From Rhodococcus sp. IEGM 1381 (GTDB lineage: Bacteria > Actinomycetota > Actinomycetes > Mycobacteriales > Mycobacteriaceae), in NCBI RefSeq assembly GCF_030056795.1, contig NZ_JASHKQ010000001.1, positions 1,302,001-1,366,000 on the forward strand: a DNA stretch of 64,000 nt. The letters are read 5' to 3'. A program made the position numbers and the translations under genes. Positions 27,811 to 36,386 of this stretch are shown here, in pieces (positions within the stretch are counted from its first letter, which is position 1; each line of letters starts with the position of its first letter). The notes under the pieces are model-generated. The model was not told the origin of the DNA, made no database searches, and saw only the letters and a program-made list of their open reading frames with translations.

Positions 27811-28899
27811 TCAGCGGTCGAACACCGCACGCACGGTTGTGGAATCGGGCACGGACTGGCAGGCCAATCGGACGCCGTGCTGGAGTTCGTGCTCGTCGAG
27901 CGTCTCGTTGGCGAGCATTGTCACGGTGCCCTCGGTGAGCGTGAATGCGCAACCGCCGCAGCTTCCTTCGCGGCACACGTACGGAGGGTCGAGACCGAGC
28001 TCGAGGAGTCGGTCGAGCAGCTTGGTGTCCGCATTCCAGGCGAACTCTGTCTCCGTTCCGTCGATCTCGACCTGTGCGGTGACGGAGTTGGCATCCGTCT
28101 CGTGGGACAATGCAGTGTCGGCGGTCCGAAATGGATTGGAGTCGAAGGAGGAAAACACCTCGCGATGTGTTCTGTGAGCCGTGGTGCCGGTGCGGGAGAG
28201 CCACTCCTCGGCGACGTTCATGTATTGCGTTGGCCCGCACAGGAAGGCCTCGCAGTCGGCCGGAATTGCCGCGCCCATCGAGGCCAGTCCGGCAGCGGTG
28301 GGCAACCCCGAGTCGGAGGTGTACCAGTGGTGCACCTCGAGTCGTTCGGGGAAGCGAGACTGCAATTCGGTCAGTCGTTCCGCGAAGATCACCGAGTCGG
28401 GATTCTGATTGGCGTACACGAGGGTGATCCGGTTGTCGTGCCGCAACAGGGCGGTGTCGAGGATCGACATCATCGGGGTGATTCCGCTGCCGGCCGCCAT
28501 GAGGACGTAGTCGACGTCCCAGTTCTCGGGACCGAACATGCCCGACGGCTTCAGCGCCTTGAGTCGCATTCCGCGAACGGCATTGTTGTGCAACCAGTGT
28601 GACGCCAACCCGTCCTGGATTCGCTTCACGGTCACGGTGGGGTACCGGTCATGTACCGGGGAGCTGGAGAAGGAGTAGCAGCGGGCCACCGAGCCGCCGT
28701 CGGTGCACGGAATCTCTAGGGTGAGAAATTGCCCCGGCTCGTACCGGAGGTGCGCTTCTCGGTGCTCGGGGATCGCAAAGCCGAGGGAGATCGCATCCTC
28801 GGTTTCACGGGTCACCTCGGCGATCTCCAGCTCGAAGATCCCGTTCTCTGTACCGATGGCAGACGCATCGAGGTCTGCCGGTGCCGCGCTCCTGAACAT
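27811..28899 (-). CDS. Ferredoxin-type oxidoreductase (FAD, NAD(P)H and C-terminal 2Fe-2S; KshB/HmpX-like)
   Basis: A 362-aa electron-transfer protein. The FAD domain has PGQFLTLEIP and RCYSFSSSP. The NAD(P)H domain has MAAGSGITPMMSIL. The C-terminal plant-type 2Fe-2S domain has PYVCREGSCGGCAF plus LACQ. It passes electrons from NAD(P)H to an oxygenase. The ATG at 28899 was chosen; a TTG at 28965 is in frame. The best local candidate partner is the ferritin-like diiron protein at 30896. It diverges from the esterase-SDR-diiron-monooxygenase operon, and the operator at 28974-28988 lies between them. Confidence 0.87.
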   Translation of the reverse strand: MFRSAAPADLDASAIGTENGIFELEIAEVTRETEDAISLGFAIPEHREAHLRYEPGQFLTLEIPCTDGGSVARCYSFSSSPVHDRYPTVTVKRIQDGLASHWLHNNAVRGMRLKALKPSGMFGPENWDVDYVLMAAGSGITPMMSILDTALLRHDNRITLVYANQNPDSVIFAERLTELQSRFPERLEVHHWYTSDSGLPTAAGLASMGAAIPADCEAFLCGPTQYMNVAEEWLSRTGTTAHRTHREVFSSFDSNPFRTADTALSHETDANSVTAQVEIDGTETEFAWNADTKLLDRLLELGLDPPYVCREGSCGGCAFTLTEGTVTMLANETLDEHELQHGVRLACQSVPDSTTVRAVFDR

Positions 28900-28973
28900 C
28901 GTCACGTGTGCTCGCTCCCTTGCGCTTTCGGTGTCGAACGACACTGTCGCACACTTCGCCACCAATTAATAGT

Positions 28974-28988
28974 CCATTGACAAATGGC
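28974..28988. promoter_or_regulatory. Operator-like site shared with 24647-24661
   Basis: CCATTGACAAATGGC; its reverse complement GCCATTTGTCAATGG differs at one position from GCCATTCGTCAATGG at 24647-24661. It lies 24 bp before the GTG of the esterase gene and 75 bp before the divergent reductase start, so it could control both. Confidence 0.55.
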
Positions 28989-29011
28989 GAATAGCGGTTG
29001 AAGGTGATGAC

Positions 29012-30016
29012 GTGACTTCGACCACCGACGACGACCACCTGCCTCGCGGCGCATTCAGTGCCGCGTCTCGGCGAACCCGTCTGGCTGCCTTGATGACTCG
29101 GCTGACTCTGCGCCCGATCACGAACCTGCTTCCGACGTCCAGCAGGGGTATCGAGTTCTCCCGACGCCTCGTCGCTACCTCGATGAACCTGTTCGGACCC
29201 GTCCCCAAGGGTGCGAGAGTGGACCTCGTGGCCGACGGCCCGGTGCGTGGCGAGTGGGTGCGTGCGCCCGGCCTGACACCGGGGCCACGCGTGATTCTCT
29301 ACATCCATGGCAGCGCCTACGTCATCTGCTCGGCGCGGACGCATCGTGGTCTCACAGCGAGGTTGTCCAGGTCCACGGGTCTGCCGGTGTTCACGGTGGA
29401 CTATCGGCTCGCCCCGGAACACCCGTTTCCCGCCGCGGCCGACGACCTCGAAGCCGCATACCGCTGGCTGCTCGGTCAGGGGTACGACGCAGCAGACATC
29501 GTCATCGCCGGGGACTCGGCCGGCGGCCACCTGGCTGCAGACCTGCTCATCGAGAACGACCGAACCAGCACGCCGCAACCGGGAGCGATGGTGCTGTTCT
29601 CACCGCTGATCGATCTCGACTTCGAGCTCTCGGCCCGGATGGAGCGCACTCGCAAGGACCCGATGATTTCAGCGAAGGCAGCGCGAGGACTGGTCTTGCT
29701 CTACACCGACGGCCACGACTCGAGCCTCCCGCGACTACGGCTCGATCTCGGACGTGTGCGAGAGCTGCCACCGACGCTGATCCAGGTGGGCGGAGCCGAA
29801 ATGCTGCGGGGTGATGCGCGGCACCTGCACGCCATGATCGAGACGGGAGGCGGACGAAGCGAACTCGAGGTCTGGCCCGATCAGATGCACGTGTTCCACG
29901 CTCTCCCGAGGTTGATACCCGAGGCCGAGAAGGCGCTCGAGCATGCAGCCGAGTTCATCACCCATGCGCTCGACAACCAAGTCGTTCAAAATGATTCGAA
30001 GGAACAGGTGAGCTGA
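29012..30016 (+). CDS. Alpha/beta hydrolase-3 (HSL-family) esterase
   Basis: A 334-aa hormone-sensitive-lipase-type esterase. The oxyanion motif reads YIHGSAYVICSARTHRGL, where HGSA replaces the usual HGGG. The nucleophile is in GDSAGGHLAADLL, and the acid/His end has WPDQMHVFHALP. The GTG start has GAAGGTGA upstream. It is first in a four-gene coupled set: esterase, SDR, diiron protein, monooxygenase. It is similar in context to LipR of the mymA operon. Ester or lactone hydrolysis after Baeyer-Villiger oxidation is the likely job. Confidence 0.85.
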   Translation: MTSTTDDDHLPRGAFSAASRRTRLAALMTRLTLRPITNLLPTSSRGIEFSRRLVATSMNLFGPVPKGARVDLVADGPVRGEWVRAPGLTPGPRVILYIHGSAYVICSARTHRGLTARLSRSTGLPVFTVDYRLAPEHPFPAAADDLEAAYRWLLGQGYDAADIVIAGDSAGGHLAADLLIENDRTSTPQPGAMVLFSPLIDLDFELSARMERTRKDPMISAKAARGLVLLYTDGHDSSLPRLRLDLGRVRELPPTLIQVGGAEMLRGDARHLHAMIETGGGRSELEVWPDQMHVFHALPRLIPEAEKALEHAAEFITHALDNQVVQNDSKEQVS

Positions 30017-30894
30017 TGAGAAGCAAGGCCGAAAGACCCTCGTACGGGTCGAGAGCGGTAGTGACCGGTGCAGGCAGCGGCATCGGCCGGGCGTTCGCAC
30101 TCGAACTGGCACGGCGTGGAGGAACCGTCATGTGCGCCGACATCTCGTTGTCGCGGGCGCAAGAGACCGTCGCGATGGTGAACGCACTCGGGGCCATTGG
30201 ATACGCCGTCGAATGCGATGTGTCGATACGCGAGAACGTCGAGGAACTGGCGCTGCGTGCCGGCATCGAATTCGACGGTCCCACTACGGTGCTCATCAAC
30301 AACGCAGGCGTCGGCATCGGCGGAAAGCCCGTCGGCAACATCGGTTTCGAGGACTGGAACTGGGCCTTGGGAATCAACCTGTGGGGTGTGATCCACGGCT
30401 GCGAGGTGTTCACGCCTGGGGTTCGGGCCGCCGGTGAGGGCGGGATCATCAACGTCGCGTCCGCCGCAGGCTTTGCCGCTGCGCCGCTGATGGGTCCGTA
30501 CAACGTCGGCAAGGCCGCAGTGATGAGCCTGTCGGAAACGATGGCGGCGGAATTCTCGGGTACCGGTGTGCGGGTGTCGGTCCTGTGTCCCACGTTCGTC
30601 AAGACCAACGTTGCCGTCGACGGCCGGATCACCGCGAGTTCGTCCCGGCTGGCCGAGTTCGCGATGCGCTGGACCGGACGGTCTCCCGACAAGATCGCTG
30701 CCCGAACGCTCGACGCCTTCGATCGAGGCCGGCTCTACGTCGTGCCCCAGTTCGACGCCAAAGCCGTCTGGCGATTCAAGAGACTGCTGCCCGCCGTGTA
30801 CGTGCGCTTTCTCGGATTGCTCAATCGTGTGATGCCCGCCGACCAGCAGCCGGCGAAGAACGAATCACTCACCTCGACAACCACAGGAGCCTGA
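30016..30894 (+). CDS. Short-chain dehydrogenase/reductase (SadH-like)
   Basis: A 292-aa SDR. The cofactor motif is VVTGAGSGIGRAFALELA. NNAG is conserved. The catalytic Ser/Tyr/Lys are in NVASAAG and YNVGK. The C-terminal extension (KAVWRFKRLLPAVYVRFLGLLNRV) is typical of membrane-associated SadH-type dehydrogenases. The ATG shares one base with the esterase stop (TGATG). It probably interconverts an alcohol and a ketone, supplying the ketone for the monooxygenase two genes on. Confidence 0.85.
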   Translation: MRSKAERPSYGSRAVVTGAGSGIGRAFALELARRGGTVMCADISLSRAQETVAMVNALGAIGYAVECDVSIRENVEELALRAGIEFDGPTTVLINNAGVGIGGKPVGNIGFEDWNWALGINLWGVIHGCEVFTPGVRAAGEGGIINVASAAGFAAAPLMGPYNVGKAAVMSLSETMAAEFSGTGVRVSVLCPTFVKTNVAVDGRITASSSRLAEFAMRWTGRSPDKIAARTLDAFDRGRLYVVPQFDAKAVWRFKRLLPAVYVRFLGLLNRVMPADQQPAKNESLTSTTTGA

Positions 30895-30895
30895 C

Positions 30896-31816
30896 ATGGC
30901 AATGGATTTCGAAGACATGTTGACCAAGATCAAGGACCGTCAGTGGGCATTGGCCGACATCGATTGGGACGGCCCGGGAGCCGAGACCATCAGCCCCGAA
31001 CTGCACGCCAAACTCAAGCCCTTCATGTCCGATCTGATGTGGATCGAGAACGTGGGCGCTCGCGGATTCGCGGCGATGGCGCTCAAGGCTCCGAACGAGA
31101 CGCTGGCAGAGATCTACCGCTACTTCCACGCCGAAGAACAGAAGCACGCCAACGCCGAGCTCGCGCTCATGCGGCGCTGGGGCATGCTCGACGGCGATCA
31201 GATGCCCGAGCCGAACATCAACGTCAAGCTCGTCATCGACTGGCTCGACAAGCATTCCGACGGGCTGTCTCTGACCGTGCTGGGCACCGTCATACCGATG
31301 CTCGAGGTGGCGCTGGACGGCGCGCTGGTGAAGTTCATCATGGACGAGATCGACGATCCGGTGTGTCAGGCAGTGTTCAAGAAGATCAACTCCGACGAAT
31401 CTCGCCATCTGGCGGTCGATTTCGCGGTCATCGAATTGCTCGGGCATTCCCGGATGCGCAAGCTGGTGGTCGAGACCATCGGTGCGTGGATGAATCCGGC
31501 CCTCATAGTCGGATTGCTGCGATACATCCCACTGCTGAACAAGATGCGCGACAACATCGTCGAGATGGGTGTCGACGAGGAGCGGCTCTACACCGCGATG
31601 AAGCGATTCCGCAGTGTGGGGGAGCGTAGCCCCGAGGCGCTTCGCGTGCCGATGTATCGATTTGTGCAGTGGCACAGCAGCATCGTCATCAACCGCAAGC
31701 ACCCGTACCACCGCCTCGCGGACGGCCTGGTGAAGCTCACTCGCCGGTACCCGACCAAGACTCTCAATTCCGAGCCCACCTGGGCCAAGGAACTGACTTA
31801 CGAGCCCGTCGCATGA
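30896..31816 (+). CDS. Ferritin-like diiron protein, probable oxygenase component
   Basis: A 306-aa helical protein. The candidate metal ligands form two E-x-x-H pairs: E81-H84 (YFHAEEQKH) and E168-H171 (NSDESRH). E51 (WIENVG) and E137 (PMLEVAL) complete a six-ligand carboxylate-bridged diiron set. No transmembrane span is evident. An AGGAG ribosome site precedes the ATG at 30896. It overlaps the next monooxygenase gene by 4 bp. The family is usually annotated only as ferritin-like. The nearby NAD(P)H reductase and oxidative enzymes suggest an O2-activating hydroxylase or desaturase. Confidence 0.7.
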   Translation: MAMDFEDMLTKIKDRQWALADIDWDGPGAETISPELHAKLKPFMSDLMWIENVGARGFAAMALKAPNETLAEIYRYFHAEEQKHANAELALMRRWGMLDGDQMPEPNINVKLVIDWLDKHSDGLSLTVLGTVIPMLEVALDGALVKFIMDEIDDPVCQAVFKKINSDESRHLAVDFAVIELLGHSRMRKLVVETIGAWMNPALIVGLLRYIPLLNKMRDNIVEMGVDEERLYTAMKRFRSVGERSPEALRVPMYRFVQWHSSIVINRKHPYHRLADGLVKLTRRYPTKTLNSEPTWAKELTYEPVA

Positions 31817-33336
31817 GCGAGTTCGACGTGCGCGAAGGTGTACTAGACGCCGTGATCGTCGGTGCGGGATTCGCTGGAATCGGTACCGCTATCCGACTGC
31901 GCAACAGTGGAATCGAGAACTTCGCCATCCTCGAACGCGGCAGCGCCGTCGGCGGAACCTGGCGCGACAACACCTATCCGGGCGCAGCCTGCGACATACC
32001 GTCGAGGTTGTATTCGTACAGTTTCGCGCCCAATCCCAACTGGTCTCACACCTACTCCGGTAGCGGTGAGATTCTCGACTACATCCACACGATGGTGGGT
32101 GAGTTCGACATAGAGTCGCGTATTCGATTCGGACACAACGTAGTCGACATAACCTGGAACGAGGCGGCCGGGCATTGGCACCTGAGCATCGACGGGTGCG
32201 CCGATGTTCGGGCGCGCACGGTGGTGATGGCGTCGGGTCCACTTGCCAATGCGAGCCTGCCGAACATTCGCGGCATCGACACCTACGAGGGGCACAAGAT
32301 CCACAGTGCTCGGTGGGATCACGACTACGACTTCGAGGGTAAGAAGGTCGCGGTCGTGGGAACCGGGGCGAGCGCGGTGCAGATCGTTCCCGAACTGGTG
32401 AAGATCGCCGATACGGTCAAGGTGTTCCAACGCACGCCGGGTTGGACGCTGCCCAGAATCAATCGAAAGGTGCAGGCAGGCACCAAGCGTCGATACGCCC
32501 GGTACCCGCAGACGCAGACCCTGGCGCGTTCGCTGTGGTTCTGGGGGCACGAGTCCGTTGCCCTCGGTGTCGTGTGGAAGACCCCGTTGACGCGCATCGT
32601 CGAACTGGTCGGGCGCGCGCATCTGCGTCAGCAAGTTCGCGATCCGTGGCTGCGGCGACAGCTGACACCTCGGTTCCGGGCCGGGTGCAAGCGACTGTTG
32701 ATGACCAGCGACTACTACCCGGCCCTGCAGAAGCCGAACTGCACGTTGGTGACCTGGCCGATCGCGACGTTCTCGCCCAAAGGCATTCGGACCGTGGAAG
32801 GCGTCGAGCATCAGTTCGATGCCATCGTCTTTGCGACGGGGTTCGACGTGTCCAACACCGGGACCCCCATTCCGATCACCGGACGCGACAGCCGTGTGCT
32901 GGCCGACGAATGGAGCGCGGGAGCCAAGGCGTACAAGAGTATTGCGGTCTCGGGCTATCCGAACATGTACTTCACCTTCGGCCCCAACTCCGGCCCGGGG
33001 CACAGTTCGGCGTTGGTGTACATGGAGGCGCAGATCGACTACATCGTCGAGGCGATCTCTCTGGTTCTCGACGGAGATCTGCACAGTGCCGATGTGCGCC
33101 AGGACGTCCAGGATGCCTACAACGCGGACATGCAGCGCAAGCTGACCAAGACGACCTGGAATTCCGGTTGCAGCAGTTGGTATCTCACCGAGGACGGCTT
33201 CAATGCCACCATGTTCCCGGGTTTCGCCACCCAGTACGTCAACCAACTCACAGGTGTCGAACAGGGCGACTTCACCATGGTTCCGCGCCGCGTCGACCTG
33301 CCGCGGGAACCGGCACGGGCCGTCGCCCACTCCTGA
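31813..33336 (+). CDS. Baeyer-Villiger-type flavin monooxygenase
   Basis: A 507-aa flavoprotein. The FAD motif is VIVGAGFAGIGTAIRL, followed by GGTWRDNTYPGAACDIPS. The signature YEGHKIHSARWDH fits FxGxxxHxxxW, with Tyr at the first position. The NADPH motif is VAVVGTGASAVQIVPEL. It differs in subtype from the MymA-like enzyme at 24742 and is closer to cyclohexanone/phenylacetone-type enzymes. It is translationally coupled to the diiron gene (ATGA). The operon order suggests oxidation of an alcohol to a ketone, then to an ester, then hydrolysis. Confidence 0.87.
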   Translation: MSEFDVREGVLDAVIVGAGFAGIGTAIRLRNSGIENFAILERGSAVGGTWRDNTYPGAACDIPSRLYSYSFAPNPNWSHTYSGSGEILDYIHTMVGEFDIESRIRFGHNVVDITWNEAAGHWHLSIDGCADVRARTVVMASGPLANASLPNIRGIDTYEGHKIHSARWDHDYDFEGKKVAVVGTGASAVQIVPELVKIADTVKVFQRTPGWTLPRINRKVQAGTKRRYARYPQTQTLARSLWFWGHESVALGVVWKTPLTRIVELVGRAHLRQQVRDPWLRRQLTPRFRAGCKRLLMTSDYYPALQKPNCTLVTWPIATFSPKGIRTVEGVEHQFDAIVFATGFDVSNTGTPIPITGRDSRVLADEWSAGAKAYKSIAVSGYPNMYFTFGPNSGPGHSSALVYMEAQIDYIVEAISLVLDGDLHSADVRQDVQDAYNADMQRKLTKTTWNSGCSSWYLTEDGFNATMFPGFATQYVNQLTGVEQGDFTMVPRRVDLPREPARAVAHS

Positions 33337-33448
33337 ATCGCTCGAAAGCACGCTTGTCGTTGCGATGACGTTCGGATCCGGCTCCCCCTTCTGCCGCGTG
33401 GTCGACGTATATCCTGAGGGTCGACGCGCGGCGGAGGGAGGGAGCTCG

Positions 33449-34183
33449 GTGGAATATCGAATCGACGACTTGGCCCGAGAGGCCAAGACGACCACTCGCA
33501 ACGTGCGGGCGTACCAAGAACGAGGCCTCCTTCCGCCGCCCACGCTCCGAGGACGAGTCGGTATCTACGGTGACGATCACCTGACTCGGTTGAAAGTGAT
33601 CGACTCGCTGCTCCAACGGGGTTTCACCTCGGCCCACATCGCGGACTTCCTCTCGGGTTGGGAGCAGGGCAAGGACCTGGAGGAAATCCTTGGCCTGCAG
33701 GAAATCGTGACTCGCAAGTGGTCCTCCGCCGAGACCACGGTCATTCCCGTCGAATTGATCGCTCAATTTCTCGGTGAGGACAACGACGAGATCGTTGCCC
33801 GACTGATCGAGGCGAAACTGATCGTGATCGACGGGGATCAGGCCGAGATCCTCGACCCCACTCTCCTCGAGGTGTTCGTCGATCTGAGCCAGTACGGCTT
33901 CACCCTCGAACAACTGCTCGACCAGCACGAGCGAACCGCCTCGAAGATGAACGCCATTGCCGAGTCGATGGTGGGGAGCGTGACCGACCACCTGATCGCG
34001 CAACACGGTCCGGGTTGGCTTCCAGAGTCGGGGGAGGTGGCCGAGACGACCGAGATGTTCGAGAAGATGCGCAGCCTGGCGATGAAATCTGCGCAGGCAG
34101 AGCTGGCTCGCGCCCTCGACCGCGTGCAGGAACAGGCGCTGAGTGACTATCTGTCGCAGACGCTGTCCAGCCGGAACGACTGA
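33449..34183 (+). CDS. MerR-family regulator
   Basis: A 244-aa regulator. The MerR HTH is at the N-terminus (YRIDDLAREAKTTTRNVRAYQERGLLPPPTLRGRVGIYGDDH), followed by a long helical domain without clustered Cys, so a metal ligand is unlikely. The GTG at 33449 has GGAG upstream; longer frames overlap the monooxygenase gene. Repeated GGTCGACG units (33399-33406, 33419-33426) flank a possible TATATCCT promoter element and could be an autoregulatory site. It may regulate the upstream oxidative operon. Confidence 0.75.
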   Translation: MEYRIDDLAREAKTTTRNVRAYQERGLLPPPTLRGRVGIYGDDHLTRLKVIDSLLQRGFTSAHIADFLSGWEQGKDLEEILGLQEIVTRKWSSAETTVIPVELIAQFLGEDNDEIVARLIEAKLIVIDGDQAEILDPTLLEVFVDLSQYGFTLEQLLDQHERTASKMNAIAESMVGSVTDHLIAQHGPGWLPESGEVAETTEMFEKMRSLAMKSAQAELARALDRVQEQALSDYLSQTLSSRND

Positions 34184-34262
34184 CGGTGGTTTGAAGACTG
34201 CGACAATCGGACATACCTGGCACCCGACAGCCGAACGGCGGCTGACCGCCTAAGGGGGCACC

Positions 34263-34469
34263 ATGAGGTTCGTAACGTTGATCGTTCTCGTCTGGCTGAT
34301 CATCGGCGCATTCGCGTCGTACCAGCGCGGAGATTTCGAGAGCGCACCCGACAACTGCGCAGGCGCGGGCACCATCGCCCTGACCGTTGTCGCAGGACCG
34401 CTCAACTACTTCGGCGTCAACCCCGAGGTCACCGATTGCAACGTCACGGTCCCGCAACCGAGTGAGTGA
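34263..34469 (+). CDS. Small single-span membrane protein
   Basis: A 68-aa protein. An N-terminal span (TLIVLVWLIIGAFASY) is followed by a short extracytoplasmic region with two Cys (NCAGAG and TDCNVTV) that could pair. The family is not recognised by name, although similar short proteins occur widely in actinobacteria. The ATG follows a G-rich stretch. It precedes the YdcF-like gene on the same strand by 50 bp. Confidence 0.6.
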   Translation: MRFVTLIVLVWLIIGAFASYQRGDFESAPDNCAGAGTIALTVVAGPLNYFGVNPEVTDCNVTVPQPSE

Positions 34470-34519
34470 TTCGAGTCTCTGACCGCGCGTACACGGAACA
34501 CCTTCCCTAACCTGGTGAG

Positions 34520-35095
34520 GTGTTCCGTGGACGCTTGTTGCTGCTTCTCGCCTTCGCGATCCCGGTTGTATTGGTGTCGCTGGTGGGCGTCGGCGGATAC
34601 GTCGCGTTCACCAAAGCCCGAGTCGATCCGCTGACCACCGCCGATGCCATTGTGGTACTTGGCGGCGAGCACGACGGCCGCGAGGCCTACGGCATTTCTC
34701 TTGCCCAGCAGGGTCTGGCGAAGACGGTGGTGCTGTCCGATCCCTACGGAGCCGGCGACCCCACCATGAAGAAGTACTGCGCGGCTTCCACGACGGAGTT
34801 CGAGGTGTTGTGTATTCCGCCGTTGCCGTCGACCACACGCGGTGAGGCGATGTTCACCGAGGATCTTGCCCGCGAGCGCGGGTGGAACCACGTCGTCGTC
34901 GTCACGTGGCGCTACCACCTACCCCGCGCCCGGTACATATTCGACCAGTGCTTCGACGGCACCGTCACGATGCGTCCGACGCCACGCGCCTACGACTTCT
35001 CCCTCGTCGAGTGGGAGTTCACGTACCTCTACCAGATAGCGGGGTTCGTCAAGGCCGGCGCGCAGGGGTCGTGCGAGAACTCGGCGAGCGACTGA
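34520..35095 (+). CDS. YdcF/DUF218 family membrane-anchored protein
   Basis: A 191-aa protein. One N-terminal span (about residues 5-30) is followed by a DUF218 domain with TTADAIVVLGGEHDGREAYGISLAQQGLAKTVVLSD. The conserved STTRGEAMFTEDLARERGW and VVTWRYHLPRARYIF segments follow. In E. coli, family members include ElyC/SanA, linked to envelope integrity, and YdcF, which binds S-adenosylmethionine. It probably faces the outside of the membrane. The GTG at 34520 was used as start. Confidence 0.8.
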   Translation: MFRGRLLLLLAFAIPVVLVSLVGVGGYVAFTKARVDPLTTADAIVVLGGEHDGREAYGISLAQQGLAKTVVLSDPYGAGDPTMKKYCAASTTEFEVLCIPPLPSTTRGEAMFTEDLARERGWNHVVVVTWRYHLPRARYIFDQCFDGTVTMRPTPRAYDFSLVEWEFTYLYQIAGFVKAGAQGSCENSASD

Positions 35096-35108
35096 GCCAG
35101 GTGCGGTG

Positions 35109-35474
35109 TCAGACGATCTTGTAGTAGAGCGTGACGCCTGACTTCCAGGCCAGGAATCCGAACATCGCCGCAGCAATACCTCCCACGACATTCGCGACGA
35201 AAAAGGTTGCCGCGCTCCGATACCGACGCCGTCGGGCGAGTCCGATCGTGACCGATGCCAGTGCCGCCATCGGAGCCACCGAGGCCAGGAAGCCGACGCC
35301 GATCGCAGATCGCAGAGCGTCCGGTGGATCGATCGCGAACACCAGCCCCAGCGCTGCACTTGCCGTCAGATTCACCGCGGACAACCGGCGGTGAGACGTG
35401 ATCGCGAACGAGAACACGAACTGGAGGAGTGCTGCCAGTCCGCCGCCGACGGCCACAAGAACGATGGTCGTCAT
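35109..35474 (-). CDS. crcB: Divergent CrcB-family subunit (fluoride channel)
   Basis: A 121-aa four-span protein. It resembles CrcB by length, by topology and by SAVNLTASAALGLVF, which stands for the usual T-x-x-VN-x-x-G pattern. However, the GAxxRY signature reads LAALLQFVF, and the GxxTTFST motif is replaced by GFLASVAPMAALAS. It overlaps the canonical CrcB gene by 4 bp, so the two probably assemble as a heterodimeric Fluc channel in which this subunit is pore-degenerate. Confidence 0.7.
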   Translation of the reverse strand: MTTIVLVAVGGGLAALLQFVFSFAITSHRRLSAVNLTASAALGLVFAIDPPDALRSAIGVGFLASVAPMAALASVTIGLARRRRYRSAATFFVANVVGGIAAAMFGFLAWKSGVTLYYKIV

Positions 35475-35902
35475 CGGCTGCCCGGTTTTGTGGCAGGAGT
35501 GGAGCCTGCGGAACGACTCGGTCTTGTTATCGCTGCCCCGATGGCCATGGCGATCAACGCGACCACGGGAGTGGCCACGAGGTAGACCACCGAATTCCAT
35601 GCACCGCGGTGCGTCACCGCCTGGAGCGCGTACAGGCCGAAGGTGGTGAACCCGCATGCCAGCCCGAACACTCCGGCTCGGGCAACCGGGGCCGATCGTC
35701 CCGACAGATAACCCAGGGCGGCTCCGACGACAAGGCAACCGAACACATCGACGCCGAATGTGCTCATCAACAGCCACCGCGGCGTCACGCGCCACGTCCA
35801 GACCTCGTACCGCATCGCCGCGCCGACTGCACCGCCGACAGTGACCGCGAGGTACTCACCGATCGATCGACGACGGTCCGCGCCCTGCAGTCCCTCGATC
35901 AC
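35471..35902 (-). CDS. crcB: CrcB/Fluc fluoride channel subunit
   Basis: A 143-aa four-span protein with the CrcB signatures GGAVGAAMRYEVW, STFGVDVFGCLVVGAALGYLSG and GLACGFTTFGLYALQA. It exports fluoride passively down its electrochemical gradient. The GTG at 35902 was chosen; an in-frame ATG at 35998 would overlap the divergent STAS gene. No fluoride riboswitch was recognised in the short upstream region. Confidence 0.82.
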   Translation of the reverse strand: MIEGLQGADRRRSIGEYLAVTVGGAVGAAMRYEVWTWRVTPRWLLMSTFGVDVFGCLVVGAALGYLSGRSAPVARAGVFGLACGFTTFGLYALQAVTHRGAWNSVVYLVATPVVALIAMAIGAAITRPSRSAGSTPATKPGSR

Positions 35903-35981
35903 CGAAGCGAGCCTAATGGGAGTCGGGCAACTCGGCCGAGCGAAGACAGTCGGCCGGGGTGGGCCAGGGTAAAGTCGCCGT

Positions 35982-36365
35982 GTGACTGCGGACGACATGG
36001 GTGGCCTGGGGCCCCAGCACTTCGATGTGATCGTGGAATGGCGTGATCAGGATGTGGTTCTGGCCGTGTCCGGTGAACTGGATCTGGTGACTGCTCCGGA
36101 CTTGTCCGAGTCGGTTGCTCTCGTGCTCGAGAAGTCGCCGACGGCGGTGGTGATCGATCTCAGCAACGTGGGATTTCTCGCATCCGCCGGTATGTCTCTG
36201 TTGGCGTCCACGCATCAGCAACTCGGCGGCGAGGCCGGGTTCGCGGTGGTCGCAGAGGGTCCGGCCACCGGTCGTCCACTCACTCTGGTCGGTCTGGACG
36301 AGGTGTTCGGAATCTATGCAACGGTCGACGAAGCATTCGTTGCACTTCGTAAGGGTAAATCCTGA
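35982..36365 (+). CDS. STAS-domain anti-sigma factor antagonist
   Basis: A 127-aa SpoIIAA/RsbV-type protein. The STAS core is VVLAVSGELDLVTAPDLSESV, and the phospho-acceptor is S68 in VGFLASAGMSLL. The unphosphorylated form should bind the anti-sigma kinase and free a sigma factor. The GTG start at 35982 is in frame. The likely kinase is encoded 21 bp downstream, giving a partner-switching pair; no sigma factor gene lies in the window. Confidence 0.87.
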   Translation: MTADDMGGLGPQHFDVIVEWRDQDVVLAVSGELDLVTAPDLSESVALVLEKSPTAVVIDLSNVGFLASAGMSLLASTHQQLGGEAGFAVVAEGPATGRPLTLVGLDEVFGIYATVDEAFVALRKGKS

Positions 36366-36386
36366 ACTTTTGGGTAGACGGGATTC

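Noticed and set aside
35903..35981. Possible fluoride riboswitch upstream of crcB
   Set aside because: The space before the GTG is short, and no conserved fluoride-aptamer elements could be recognised by eye.
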